DNA from: Flavobacteriaceae bacterium
Lineage (GTDB): Bacteria; Bacteroidota; Bacteroidia; Flavobacteriales; Flavobacteriaceae
DNA length: 64,000 nucleotides
Assembly: GCA_013373635.1 (NCBI GenBank)
Contig: JABXHN010000010.1
Span: 183,568-247,567 of the forward strand
Reading direction: 5' to 3'
The translations under genes were made by a program, and so were the position numbers. Below, in pieces: positions 8,639 to 17,005 of this stretch (the stretch's first letter is position 1; each line of letters opens with the position of its first letter). The notes under the pieces were generated by a model, which was not told the DNA's origin, made no database searches, and saw only the letters and a program-made list of their open reading frames with translations.

Positions 8639-8872
8639 CTATTTAGCGTCTTCGATATAGCTGATTGCTTGACCTACAGTTGCGATGTTTTCTGCTTGAT
8701 CATCAGGGATTTGAATATCAAATTCCTTTTCAAATTCCATTATCAACTCAACAGTGTCCAATGAATCGGCTCCTAGGTCGTTAGTAAAGCTAGCTTCAGC
8801 TACAACTTCGTTTTCATCTACACCTAATTTATCTACGATAATAGCCTTTACTCTTGATGCAATGTCTGACAT
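8639..8872 (-). CDS. acpP: Acyl carrier protein
   Basis: Carries growing acyl chains as 4'-phosphopantetheine thioesters in fatty-acid synthesis. The start at [10 protein letters not shown] gives the usual 77 residues; the attachment site is Ser37 in the motif GADSLDTVE. The frame stays open to an ATG at 8971, but that start would lie upstream of the promoter box at 8906-8913 and adds a non-family extension. The protein is acidic, as expected. fabF follows after a terminator. Confidence 0.97.
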   Translation of the reverse strand: MSDIASRVKAIIVDKLGVDENEVVAEASFTNDLGADSLDTVELIMEFEKEFDIQIPDDQAENIATVGQAISYIEDAK

Positions 8873-8905
8873 AATTTTTTTGGTTTTTATTAATCTATAT
8901 GGGGA

Positions 8906-8913
8906 CAAAAGTA
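8906..8913 (-). promoter_or_regulatory. -7 box of the acpP promoter
   Basis: Minus-strand TACTTTTG fits TAnnTTTG and gives a leader of roughly 27 bases to the acpP ATG at 8872. It supports the 77-residue start. Confidence 0.55.
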
Positions 8914-9039
8914 AAAAAACTTTAGTTAATAGCACTTTTAATCTTTTAAAAAGTGATTTTATTTTAGTCATTTGTTAGAGAATCCTGCTAAAAATGGATA
9001 ATTTCGCAAGACTTATAGTTTTGAATAAACAGCTAAAAA

Positions 9040-9606
9040 ATGAAACGAATTTCTCTTTTTGCCTCTGGTTCTGGATCAAATGTTGAAAATATTGCAGCCT
9101 ATTTTGAGCAAAACAAAAACGTTGAAATAGTTTCTGTATTGACCAACAATATAAATGCAGGGGTTATAGAGCGGTGTAAACGATTGGGAATACCGTTGAT
9201 TTATTTAAGTTCTCAAGCACTACAAACACCTGGTTTTATAAGAGATATTCTCTTAGGACAAAATTTAGATTTAATAGTTTTAGCAGGATACCTCAAGAAG
9301 ATCCCCGATGATTTGATCGAAGCATTTAGACAAAAAATTGTCAATATACATCCAGCATTACTACCTAATTACGGAGGAAAAGGAATGTATGGTATGAATG
9401 TACATCGAGCAGTTAAAGAGGCCGGTGAACAACAGTCCGGAATTAGTATCCACTTTGTTGACGAACACTATGACAATGGAGATTTGATCGAACAACACGC
9501 TGTTCAAATCAGTGAAACAGATACTCCAGAAGACATTGCTCAAAAAGTTCACCTATTAGAATACGAGCACTTCCCTAAAGCCATCGCGAACTTATTAGAT
9601 GTCTAA
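9040..9606 (+). CDS. purN: Phosphoribosylglycinamide formyltransferase
   Basis: Uses 10-formyltetrahydrofolate to formylate GAR in purine synthesis. The 188-residue protein has the N-terminal FASGSGSNVENI and the catalytic residues Asn102 and His104 in NIHPALLPNYGG, with Asp145 in the segment HYDNGDLI. A box TAATTTCG at 8999-9006, close to TAnnTTTG, could be its promoter. The 3' end overlaps the RNase HI start by eight bases. PurF lies two genes downstream, so purine genes are loosely clustered. Confidence 0.95.
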   Translation: MKRISLFASGSGSNVENIAAYFEQNKNVEIVSVLTNNINAGVIERCKRLGIPLIYLSSQALQTPGFIRDILLGQNLDLIVLAGYLKKIPDDLIEAFRQKIVNIHPALLPNYGGKGMYGMNVHRAVKEAGEQQSGISIHFVDEHYDNGDLIEQHAVQISETDTPEDIAQKVHLLEYEHFPKAIANLLDV

Positions 9607-10084
9607 AGCTCAGGTACATATTTATACTGATGGAGCGGCTAGTGGGAACCCAGGCCCTGGAGGCTATGGTATTGTAATGGAGTGGGTTGGAAAACCTTAC
9701 AAAAAAGAATTTGCTCAAGGATTTAGACACACTACCAACAATCGTATGGAACTTCTCGCTGTGATTGAAGCGCTCAAGAAGCTCAAAAAACCAAACCTCA
9801 TTGTTGAAGTCTATACCGATTCAAAATACGTGGTCGATGCTATTGAAAAAAAATGGTTGGATCGATGGCAGCGAACAGCTTTTAAGGACAAAAAAAATGT
9901 GGATTTATGGAAAGAGTACCTCAAAGTGTCCAAGAATCATCAAATTTCATTTCACTGGATTAAGGGACATAATGATCACCCTCAAAACGAACGTTGTGAT
10001 GCCTTAGCAGTAAATGCTTATAAGAAAGGCGAGCTCCTTATCGACAGTGGTTTTGAAGCGAGTTTACAAAGCGATCTTTTTTGA
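9599..10084 (+). CDS. rnhA: Ribonuclease HI
   Basis: Degrades the RNA strand of RNA-DNA hybrids. At 161 residues the protein keeps all catalytic positions of the family: Asp11 in TDGAASGNPGPGG, Glu51 in RMELLAV, Asp74 in YTDSKYV, His124 in KGHNDH and Asp134 in RCDALA. It overlaps purN by eight bases and is therefore co-transcribed with it. Confidence 0.96.
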   Translation: MSKAQVHIYTDGAASGNPGPGGYGIVMEWVGKPYKKEFAQGFRHTTNNRMELLAVIEALKKLKKPNLIVEVYTDSKYVVDAIEKKWLDRWQRTAFKDKKNVDLWKEYLKVSKNHQISFHWIKGHNDHPQNERCDALAVNAYKKGELLIDSGFEASLQSDLF

Positions 10085-10105
10085 GATTAGTTCCTAAGGA
10101 AGCCC

Positions 10106-10113
10106 TATATTTG
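10106..10113 (+). promoter_or_regulatory. -7 box of the PfkB kinase promoter
   Basis: TATATTTG fits TAnnTTTG, with a TTTTTTG run ending at 10083 as a possible -33 element and a 22-base spacer. The leader would be only about nine bases before the ATG at 10128. Confidence 0.6.
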
Positions 10114-10127
10114 CAAAAAAATAATTC

Positions 10128-11054
10128 ATGGGAAAATTAGTAGTCGTTGGAACCCTTGCCTTTGATGCAATTGAATCTCCATTTGGTCAAACAGATAAAA
10201 TTTTAGGAGGAGCAGCAACCTATATAGGTTTGGCGGCTTCCAATTTTGATAACGACATCGCCTTAGTATCGGTAGTTGGGGAAGATTTCCCTCAAGAAGA
10301 TCTCGATATGTTGGCTTCGAAGGGGATGAACTTAGATGGAGTAGAAATTGTAGCAGGTGGAAAGACCTTCTTTTGGAGCGGTAAGTATCACAACGATCTT
10401 AATTCAAGAGATACTCTAGTAACAGAGCTTAATGTACTTGCAGATTTTAAACCTGTAGTGCCTCAAGAATACAGAGATGCGGAGTTTTTGATGTTGGGAA
10501 ATTTAGCTCCAGCTGTTCAACTTTCTGTCATCGATCAGATGGAAACCAAACCAAAAATGATCGTATTGGACACTATGAACTTTTGGATGGATCATACCTT
10601 GGAGGAATTGCATCAGGTTATTGCAAAAGTTGATGTGATCACCATCAATGACGAAGAGGCACGACAGTTATCTGGGGAGTATTCACTTGTAAAAGCTGCT
10701 CAGAAAATTCATCAGATGGGACCTGAGTATGTAGTGATTAAAAAAGGAGAACACGGCGCTTTGCTATTTCACAATGGGAATGCTTTCTTTGCCCCAGCCT
10801 TACCACTTGAAGAAGTATTTGATCCTACGGGAGCAGGAGATAGTTTTGCAGGAGGATTCATCGGTTATTTAGCTCAGACCAAAAACATTTCATTTGAAAA
10901 CTTAAAGAACGCTGTGGTACACGGTTCAAATATGGGATCATTCTGTGTTGAAAAATTTGGAACCCTTAGAATTGAAAATGTCGGAAAAGAAGAAATAGCA
11001 CGAAGATTGGATCAATTTAAATCGTTGACTCAATTTGATATCGATATTAAATAG
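10128..11054 (+). CDS. PfkB family sugar or nucleoside kinase
   Basis: A 308-residue ribokinase-fold kinase. The C-terminal PfkB signature DPTGAGDSFAGGF is intact, with Asp238 as catalytic base, and the N-terminal substrate-binding glycines are present (LGGAATYIGLAAS). The substrate cannot be read from sequence; related enzymes phosphorylate sugars, adenosine or nucleosides. It sits between rnhA and purF under its own short-leader promoter, so a link with nucleotide metabolism is possible but unproven. Confidence 0.88.
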   Translation: MGKLVVVGTLAFDAIESPFGQTDKILGGAATYIGLAASNFDNDIALVSVVGEDFPQEDLDMLASKGMNLDGVEIVAGGKTFFWSGKYHNDLNSRDTLVTELNVLADFKPVVPQEYRDAEFLMLGNLAPAVQLSVIDQMETKPKMIVLDTMNFWMDHTLEELHQVIAKVDVITINDEEARQLSGEYSLVKAAQKIHQMGPEYVVIKKGEHGALLFHNGNAFFAPALPLEEVFDPTGAGDSFAGGFIGYLAQTKNISFENLKNAVVHGSNMGSFCVEKFGTLRIENVGKEEIARRLDQFKSLTQFDIDIK

Positions 11055-11075
11055 TTTAATTTCTAAAGGAATTCA

Positions 11076-11083
11076 TACCTTTG
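11076..11083 (+). promoter_or_regulatory. -7 box immediately before purF
   Basis: TACCTTTG fits TAnnTTTG and ends only four bases before the ATG at 11088. Transcription would then start at or next to the start codon, giving a leaderless mRNA. No clear -33 TTTG is seen. Confidence 0.55.
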
Positions 11084-11087
11084 CCCT

Positions 11088-12986
11088 ATGAGTGATGCCA
11101 TCAAACACGAGTGTGGAATTGCACACATTCGATTACTAAAACCGCTTTCCTACTACCAAGAAAAATACGGTTCAGCCTTTTACGGAGTTAATAAAATGTA
11201 CCTCATGTTGGAGAAACAACACAACAGAGGACAAGACGGTGCTGGATTTGCGAGTATCAAACTCGATACAAAGCCAGGCCAACGTTTTATGAGTCGTGTG
11301 CGATCGGCAAAACAACAACCGATTCAAGATATCTTCGAGCAGATCAATTCAAGAATTAATTCGGCATTTGAAGAACACCCTGAATACAAGAATGACGTTC
11401 AATTACAGAAAGAAAATATTCCTTATATAGGAGAGGTGCTCTTAGGTCACGTTCGCTACGGAACTTTTGGTAAAAACTCAATAGAATCTGTACATCCCTT
11501 CATTAGACAAAACAATTGGATGCATCGTAACTTGATCGTTGCCGGGAACTTTAATATGACCAATGTTAAAGAACTCTTTGAAGGTTTAGTGGAACTTGGA
11601 CAGCACCCAAAAGAGATGGCCGACACCGTGACTGTGATGGAGAAAATCGGTCACTTTTTAGACGATGCGGTTTTAAAACTATACAAAAAACTCAAGAAAG
11701 AAGGGGTGTCTAAGAAGGAGGCATCGGTAATTATTGCAGAGCGCTTAAAAGTTCACAAAATATTAAAGAAAGCTGCAAAAAATTGGGATGGAGGATATGC
11801 GATGGCCGGTATGATTGGCCATGGAGACTCCTTTGTTTTAAGAGATCCTTCTGGAATTAGACCTGCCTTTTACTATGCTGATGATGAAGTAGTAGTGGTA
11901 GCCTCAGAGCGAGCAGTGATTCAAACGGTATTTAATACTTCATTCGAATCTGTTCATGAGATCGATCCAGGTCATGCACTTATTATCAAAAAGGACGGTA
12001 GTTTTGCACAGCATCAAATTTTAGAACCAAGAGAACGCAAATCATGTTCATTTGAACGCATTTACTTTTCAAGAGGATCGGATATGGAAATTTACCAAGA
12101 GCGCAAAACTCTTGGAAAACTGGTCTTTCCTCAGATCTTAGATTCTATCGATCACGATTTAAAAAACACCGTATTTTCATACATTCCTAATACTGCTGAA
12201 ACTTCATTCTTTGGAATGGTTAGGGCTGCACAGCGCTACCTCAATAAAAAGAAAGAGGAGATGATTCTTCAAGGAGGTAGAAATCTCACAAGTGAACAGG
12301 TTCATGAAATTTTAGACATTCGTCCGCGAATCGAAAAAGTGGCCATCAAAGATGCGAAGCTTCGAACCTTTATCACTCAAGACAGTGGCCGTGACGATCT
12401 AGTTGCTCACGTATACGATATCACCTACGGATCTGTCAGAAAAGATGACAACCTGGTGATCATCGACGATAGTATTGTAAGAGGAACCACTCTTAAAAAG
12501 AGTATCATTAAAATACTAGACCGTTTAGGTCCCAAGAAAATAGTTGTGGTTTCTTCAGCTCCACAGATCCGCTATCCGGACTGTTACGGAATTGATATGG
12601 CAAAACTAGAGGATTTCATCGCCTTTAAAGCTGCACTTGAATTGCACAAGGATCACAACAGTATGAATAAAGTGGAAGAGATCTACAAAAAATGCTTGAC
12701 GCAACTCGATTCTAAGGATGTAGATGTCATCAATTACGTCAAGGATTTTTACGCTCCATTTACTGCAGATCAAATCTCTAAAAAGATTTCTGAGCTATTG
12801 ACTTCTGAGGAAATCAATGCTGAGGTTGAAATTGTGTTCCAATCGATTGAAAACTTGCACAAGGCTTGTCCTGAGCATCTAGGAGATTGGTATTTTACTG
12901 GAGATTATCCTACTCCTGGAGGAAATAGAGTGGTCAATAGAGCCTTTGTCAACTTCTACGAAGGGAAGAGTGAGCGCGCCTACTAA
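11088..12986 (+). CDS. purF: Amidophosphoribosyltransferase, long form
   Basis: First committed step of purine synthesis: glutamine and PRPP to phosphoribosylamine. After an eight-residue propeptide, Cys9 is the expected N-terminal nucleophile (HECGIAH). The glutaminase domain carries NRGQDGAG and HVRYGT; the phosphoribosyltransferase domain carries the PRPP loop VIIDDSIVRGTT at about 457-468. At 632 residues it is over 100 longer than typical PurF (about 500): there is a charged insert at about 185-230 and a C-terminal extension of about 110. Iron-sulfur cluster cysteines of the Bacillus type are not evident. Confidence 0.93.
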   Translation: MSDAIKHECGIAHIRLLKPLSYYQEKYGSAFYGVNKMYLMLEKQHNRGQDGAGFASIKLDTKPGQRFMSRVRSAKQQPIQDIFEQINSRINSAFEEHPEYKNDVQLQKENIPYIGEVLLGHVRYGTFGKNSIESVHPFIRQNNWMHRNLIVAGNFNMTNVKELFEGLVELGQHPKEMADTVTVMEKIGHFLDDAVLKLYKKLKKEGVSKKEASVIIAERLKVHKILKKAAKNWDGGYAMAGMIGHGDSFVLRDPSGIRPAFYYADDEVVVVASERAVIQTVFNTSFESVHEIDPGHALIIKKDGSFAQHQILEPRERKSCSFERIYFSRGSDMEIYQERKTLGKLVFPQILDSIDHDLKNTVFSYIPNTAETSFFGMVRAAQRYLNKKKEEMILQGGRNLTSEQVHEILDIRPRIEKVAIKDAKLRTFITQDSGRDDLVAHVYDITYGSVRKDDNLVIIDDSIVRGTTLKKSIIKILDRLGPKKIVVVSSAPQIRYPDCYGIDMAKLEDFIAFKAALELHKDHNSMNKVEEIYKKCLTQLDSKDVDVINYVKDFYAPFTADQISKKISELLTSEEINAEVEIVFQSIENLHKACPEHLGDWYFTGDYPTPGGNRVVNRAFVNFYEGKSERAY

Positions 12987-13003
12987 GAAGTCGTTTATCG
13001 AAC

Positions 13004-13078
13004 AAAAAAAAATCTAACCAATAAGTTTGCTAATTTGGTGACACTGATAGCACCTATAGCTTGTTATTGGTTAGATTT
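13004..13078 (-). terminator. Long bipartite hairpin with T run, probable sodA terminator
   Basis: A perfect 15-bp inverted repeat pairs 13010-13024 with 13064-13078. Inside it GCTA (13029-13032) can pair with TAGC (13057-13060), and GGTG (13037-13040) with CACC (13051-13054). On the minus strand the structure is followed by a T run (complement of the A run 13004-13009), so it can terminate sodA transcripts. On the plus strand it forms the 3' end region of purF but has a G run after it instead of T. Confidence 0.6.
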
Positions 13079-13085
13079 GGGGGGG

Positions 13086-13108
13086 AGGCGAAATGGAGAA
13101 TTTCGCCT
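13086..13108. other. Second hairpin between purF and sodA
   Basis: A perfect 9-bp stem, AGGCGAAAT at 13086-13094 with ATTTCGCCT at 13100-13108, and a five-base loop. A seven-base G run (13079-13085) separates it from the larger hairpin. It lies 21 bases past the sodA stop and may stabilise the 3' end of either transcript. Confidence 0.55.
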
Positions 13109-13129
13109 TCTCTGCATTATTTTTCTAGC

Positions 13130-13738
13130 TTATTTATTAGCCTGATATAATTCACTTACGTAATCCCAGTTAATTACATTGAAAAATGCTTGAATATAAT
13201 CTGGTCTTCTGTTTTGATAGTTGAGGTAGTAAGCGTGTTCCCAAACGTCTAATCCTAAGATAGGGAATCCTCCACATCCGATACCTGGCATGATTGGATT
13301 GTCTTGGTTCGCACTTGAGCAAACATCTACTTTTCCACCTTTGTGAACACAAAGCCATGCCCATCCAGATCCAAATCTAGTTGCTGCAGCCTTAGCAAAT
13401 TCCTCTTTAAAAGCGTCAAATGATCCAAAAGCAGCATCGATAGCAGCCGCTAATTCTCCAGAAGGCTGTCCACCTCCATTAGGAGACAAGCATTTCCAAA
13501 ATAAAGAGTGGTTGTAAAAACCTCCTCCGTTGTTTCTAACGGCACCGTTATTCATATCCAATCCTTCTAAAAGGGCTTCTATTGATTGCCCTTCAAGATC
13601 TGTCCCAGCAATCGCGTTGTTGAGGTTCGTTGTATATCCATTGTGATGTTTTGAATGGTGAATTTCCATTGTTCTAGCATCAATATGGGGCTCTAATGCA
13701 TCGTATGCATAATCTAATTGTGGTAGTTCAAAAGCCAT
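13130..13738 (-). CDS. sodA: Superoxide dismutase (Mn/Fe family)
   Basis: Dismutates superoxide in the cytoplasm; no signal peptide is present. The 202-residue protein has all four metal ligands: His27 (EIHHSKHH), His77 ([11 protein letters not shown]), Asp164 and His168 (DVWEHAYY). Gln145 in SSANQDNP is the position typical of manganese enzymes, so I favour Mn or cambialistic metal use; this is an inference. A TAATTTTG box (13772-13765) upstream fits a -7 element. Two hairpins follow the gene. Confidence 0.93.
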   Translation of the reverse strand: MAFELPQLDYAYDALEPHIDARTMEIHHSKHHNGYTTNLNNAIAGTDLEGQSIEALLEGLDMNNGAVRNNGGGFYNHSLFWKCLSPNGGGQPSGELAAAIDAAFGSFDAFKEEFAKAAATRFGSGWAWLCVHKGGKVDVCSSANQDNPIMPGIGCGGFPILGLDVWEHAYYLNYQNRRPDYIQAFFNVINWDYVSELYQANK

Positions 13739-13764
13739 AATTGCGTTTTTTAATTAATGTCGTT

Positions 13765-13772
13765 CAAAATTA
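13765..13772 (-). promoter_or_regulatory. -7 box of the sodA promoter
   Basis: Minus-strand TAATTTTG matches TAnnTTTG about 26 bases before the sodA ATG. No clear -33 element is seen. Confidence 0.45.
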
Positions 13773-13888
13773 CAAAATAATTAAAGAATGAAGTCTTAGT
13801 ATTTTGTTAATCCTTTGATGAAGATTTTGTGAATAAATGCTGTATTGATTCAACTCTATTCAATTCAAGATTGATTAACTTGCTTTGA

Positions 13889-16800
13889 ATGAACTCTAGG
13901 TCTCCATATACAATTTACAGTGCTTCTGCAGGCGCAGGGAAGACCTCTACTTTGACTATTAGATACCTCTCTCTAATTCTAAGGGATGATCGCTCACTTC
14001 CTTTTAGAGAAATACTCGGGCTGACCTTTACCAATAAGGCAGTTGATGAAATGAAAAAGAGAATTTTGGAATCGCTTCAAAGCTTTTCAGATGCCACGGA
14101 GTCCAACAACTACCTCTTTAAATCGGTTTTAGATGAAATCAACAGTGGATCTGAAAGTCCAATTGAGGCATCAACCCTTAGGGCAAGATCTCGAAAAAAG
14201 CTCAAAGAACTACTTCACAATTACGCTTACTTTGACATTGCCACTATAGACAAGTTTAATCATCGACTCATCAGAACTTTTGCGAAAGACCTCAAGCTCC
14301 CCTCGACCTTTAAGGTCTTATTGGATCGTGATGACTTTTTGAATCAAGGCCTAGAAAAACTGTTTTCAAAACTTTCTAAAGACGATGCCCTAAAAAAGGC
14401 AATGGTCTCTTTTGCAATGGAAAAAATCGATGACAATAAAGCTTGGGATATTTCAAAGGAATTATTTGACACCGCCACATTGCTCTTTGACGAAACACAC
14501 TTTAAGGCCTTAGAGCAGTTATCGACCAAGACGGATGAGGATTTTAAGAAGTTAAAAAAAGTCACTAAAAAAAAGCTTGAGGATATAGATGATCAGTTGA
14601 CAAAGCTCTCTAATAACACTCTTGAACTTTTAGGTGAATTGGATTTGATAGATGGTTTTTCAGGGAGGTATTTTCCAAATTTTTTAAGAAAAGTTGCCTC
14701 GGGAGATCGTATGATGAAAATAGAAGCCAAATGGCTTACTAATTTTGAGAATCAAGATCCTTATAATAAATCAACTCCAGAAGCTAAAAAAGAGGCAATA
14801 GATCAAATAAAGCCTGAGCTAAATCGAGTTGTAAATAAAATAATCTCCTTGTTTAAAGAATTGGCTTACATACAAAATGCCTATAAAAACATTCAGCCCC
14901 TTAGTTTGATATTTAAGGTTCAACAGGAGTTGAACGAATTGATGCAAGAACAGCAAAGTCTTCCAATTGCAGAATTTAACAAACGCATTTATGAGGTAGT
15001 TCGAAAACAGGCTGTCCCTTTTATTTACGAGCGAATCGGAGAACGCTATAAGCATTTCTTTGTCGATGAATTTCAAGACACCTCTGTATTACAATGGGAG
15101 AATTTAATTCCCTTAGTATCTAATGCGCTCAGTACTGAAGAGGGATCAGCCATGCTTGTAGGAGATCCCAAACAAGCTATTTATCGATGGAGAGGTGGTG
15201 CTGCAAGTCAGTTTATAGAGCTCTATAACAATCCCAAGCAGCCATTTCCAGTAGAGGGGGATCCCATTAATTTGGAAACGAATTATAGGTCGTCAAAGAC
15301 TGTTGTTAATTTTAACAATGACTTTTTTGAATCTACTGCTGATCTTATAGTCGATGAGGATTTACAGCAATTGTATCTAACCACCAGTAGGCAAAAGGTT
15401 CATCACAGCGATGAAGAAGGCTGGGTTTCAATTGAATTTGTAGAGGGGAATAAGGTAGAGGACCGATCTGTCCAATACTGTCAAAAAACGCTGGAGTATA
15501 TTCAGAAAATTATCAAACGTGGATTCTCCTATGCTGATATCTGTGTGCTGACTCGAAAAAACGATCAGGCAGTCGAATTAGCAAAACATTTAACAACAAA
15601 TCAGATCCCCATTATATCTTCGGAGTCCTTGCTTTTGAGTTCTAGTGCACAGGTGTGTTTTCTAATTGATTTGCTCTATGCTTCTAATTGGCCAAAGGAA
15701 CCCTATTATCAGGCTATCATTTTAGAATACCTCTATAGAGAAAGCCCTGATCAGTCTCAGAACATTAAGGTGGCTTTAGAGAATTTTAACCAGCACTTAG
15801 AAGAGCAGTTTGAATTTTCGATGAAGTATTTTAGTTCCTGTGAACTTTTTGATGCACTCTCATATGCTATAGAGCGATTTAAATTAGCCGAAAAGTCATC
15901 AGCCTATATCAATTATTTCATGGATCAAGTTTACGAGTATCTTCAAACACAAAATTTAGGAGTTGCTGTATTTCTTGAACTGTGGGAAGACCACAAAACA
16001 AAGTGGAGTGTTAAAAGCCCCAAATCGGTCAATGCTGTTCAATTGATGACAGTGCATAAATCAAAGGGATTGGAATTTGAATTTGTGATTCTTCCTTTTG
16101 CCGAACAAGAACTCAACCCTCAAAAAAACTCTGATGTTTTATGGGTGGATGTCGATCCTAATCAATTTGCAGGATTTGATCAGTTGCTCTTTAATAAAAA
16201 CAAAACCCTTGAAAATTTTAGTTCAACAACTGCGGAATTGGTTCAATCAGAAGATCGCCTTAAGCGTATGGACAGTTTGAACATTCTCTATGTGGCACTC
16301 ACAAGAGCAATCAAGGGCTTAGTGATTATATCCAATTGGGATTTTAACAGCAGTGATGAATTCAAAGAAGGAACCATTTCTCATCTCTTGTATTCTTATT
16401 TAGATAATCAATCCGATTGGGATCAGGGAATGCAGTATCAAATAGGCAGTCTCGAAGCCCTAGAACTAAAATCAAAACCGCTCCTGGAAGGGGAAGAACT
16501 CAGCTTTAGATATTCCCATAAAAAAGAGGCCTCCTATAGCTTACTCACTCACGAAAAATTATTGCTAGATGACGCCACATACAAGGCTAAAGAAGCTGGT
16601 ACTACTTGGCATCGATTCTTAGAATTTGTTTACTGTGAAGAGGATTTGAACTATGCCGGCGTAAAATTGTTAGAGGAATACCCCTTTGAGGAAAAAGAAC
16701 CCTACCTGATTAAGGGAGCTGAAATTGTTTCTCATCCCGATTTAAAAGCATATTACAAAAAGGAAATCACCTCTGTAAACGAGCAGCGAATCTTCACCAA

Positions 16801-17005
16801 AGACGGATTGGAACTTCGCCCTGACCGTTTGGTGTTTATGGATAAAGAAGTGGTGATTATCGATTATAAAACCGGAGAGGAGCGAGAGGATCACAATCAG
16901 CAACTCGATCTTTATGCGAAGGCTTTGGAAGAATTGAACTATACGATAAGCAAAAAGCTAATCGTTTATATACACAAAGAAATAACCATTAAAAATGTTA
17001 CTTAA
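13889..17005 (+). CDS. AddA/RecB-like UvrD-family helicase-nuclease
   Basis: A 1038-residue DNA helicase with a nuclease domain, of the type that processes double-strand breaks for RecA. Helicase motifs are in order: Walker A with Lys18 (SASAGAGKTSTL), DEFQDT at about 393-398, GDPKQAIYRWRGG, ETNYRSS, TVHKSKGLEFEFV at about 720-732 and LYVALTRA. The C-terminus has a PD-(D/E)XK nuclease motif, RPDRLVF followed by IIDYKTGEE at about 987-995. It abuts kbl with no gap; the AddB-like partner is the gene after kbl. Whether it belongs to the AddA or RecB group needs phylogeny. Confidence 0.9.
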   Translation: MNSRSPYTIYSASAGAGKTSTLTIRYLSLILRDDRSLPFREILGLTFTNKAVDEMKKRILESLQSFSDATESNNYLFKSVLDEINSGSESPIEASTLRARSRKKLKELLHNYAYFDIATIDKFNHRLIRTFAKDLKLPSTFKVLLDRDDFLNQGLEKLFSKLSKDDALKKAMVSFAMEKIDDNKAWDISKELFDTATLLFDETHFKALEQLSTKTDEDFKKLKKVTKKKLEDIDDQLTKLSNNTLELLGELDLIDGFSGRYFPNFLRKVASGDRMMKIEAKWLTNFENQDPYNKSTPEAKKEAIDQIKPELNRVVNKIISLFKELAYIQNAYKNIQPLSLIFKVQQELNELMQEQQSLPIAEFNKRIYEVVRKQAVPFIYERIGERYKHFFVDEFQDTSVLQWENLIPLVSNALSTEEGSAMLVGDPKQAIYRWRGGAASQFIELYNNPKQPFPVEGDPINLETNYRSSKTVVNFNNDFFESTADLIVDEDLQQLYLTTSRQKVHHSDEEGWVSIEFVEGNKVEDRSVQYCQKTLEYIQKIIKRGFSYADICVLTRKNDQAVELAKHLTTNQIPIISSESLLLSSSAQVCFLIDLLYASNWPKEPYYQAIILEYLYRESPDQSQNIKVALENFNQHLEEQFEFSMKYFSSCELFDALSYAIERFKLAEKSSAYINYFMDQVYEYLQTQNLGVAVFLELWEDHKTKWSVKSPKSVNAVQLMTVHKSKGLEFEFVILPFAEQELNPQKNSDVLWVDVDPNQFAGFDQLLFNKNKTLENFSSTTAELVQSEDRLKRMDSLNILYVALTRAIKGLVIISNWDFNSSDEFKEGTISHLLYSYLDNQSDWDQGMQYQIGSLEALELKSKPLLEGEELSFRYSHKKEASYSLLTHEKLLLDDATYKAKEAGTTWHRFLEFVYCEEDLNYAGVKLLEEYPFEEKEPYLIKGAEIVSHPDLKAYYKKEITSVNEQRIFTKDGLELRPDRLVFMDKEVVIIDYKTGEEREDHNQQLDLYAKALEELNYTISKKLIVYIHKEITIKNVT

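Noticed and set aside
8873..8971. N-terminal extension of the acyl carrier protein
   Set aside because: The longer start lies upstream of a good promoter box, and the added residues are basic and hydrophobic, unlike ACP.
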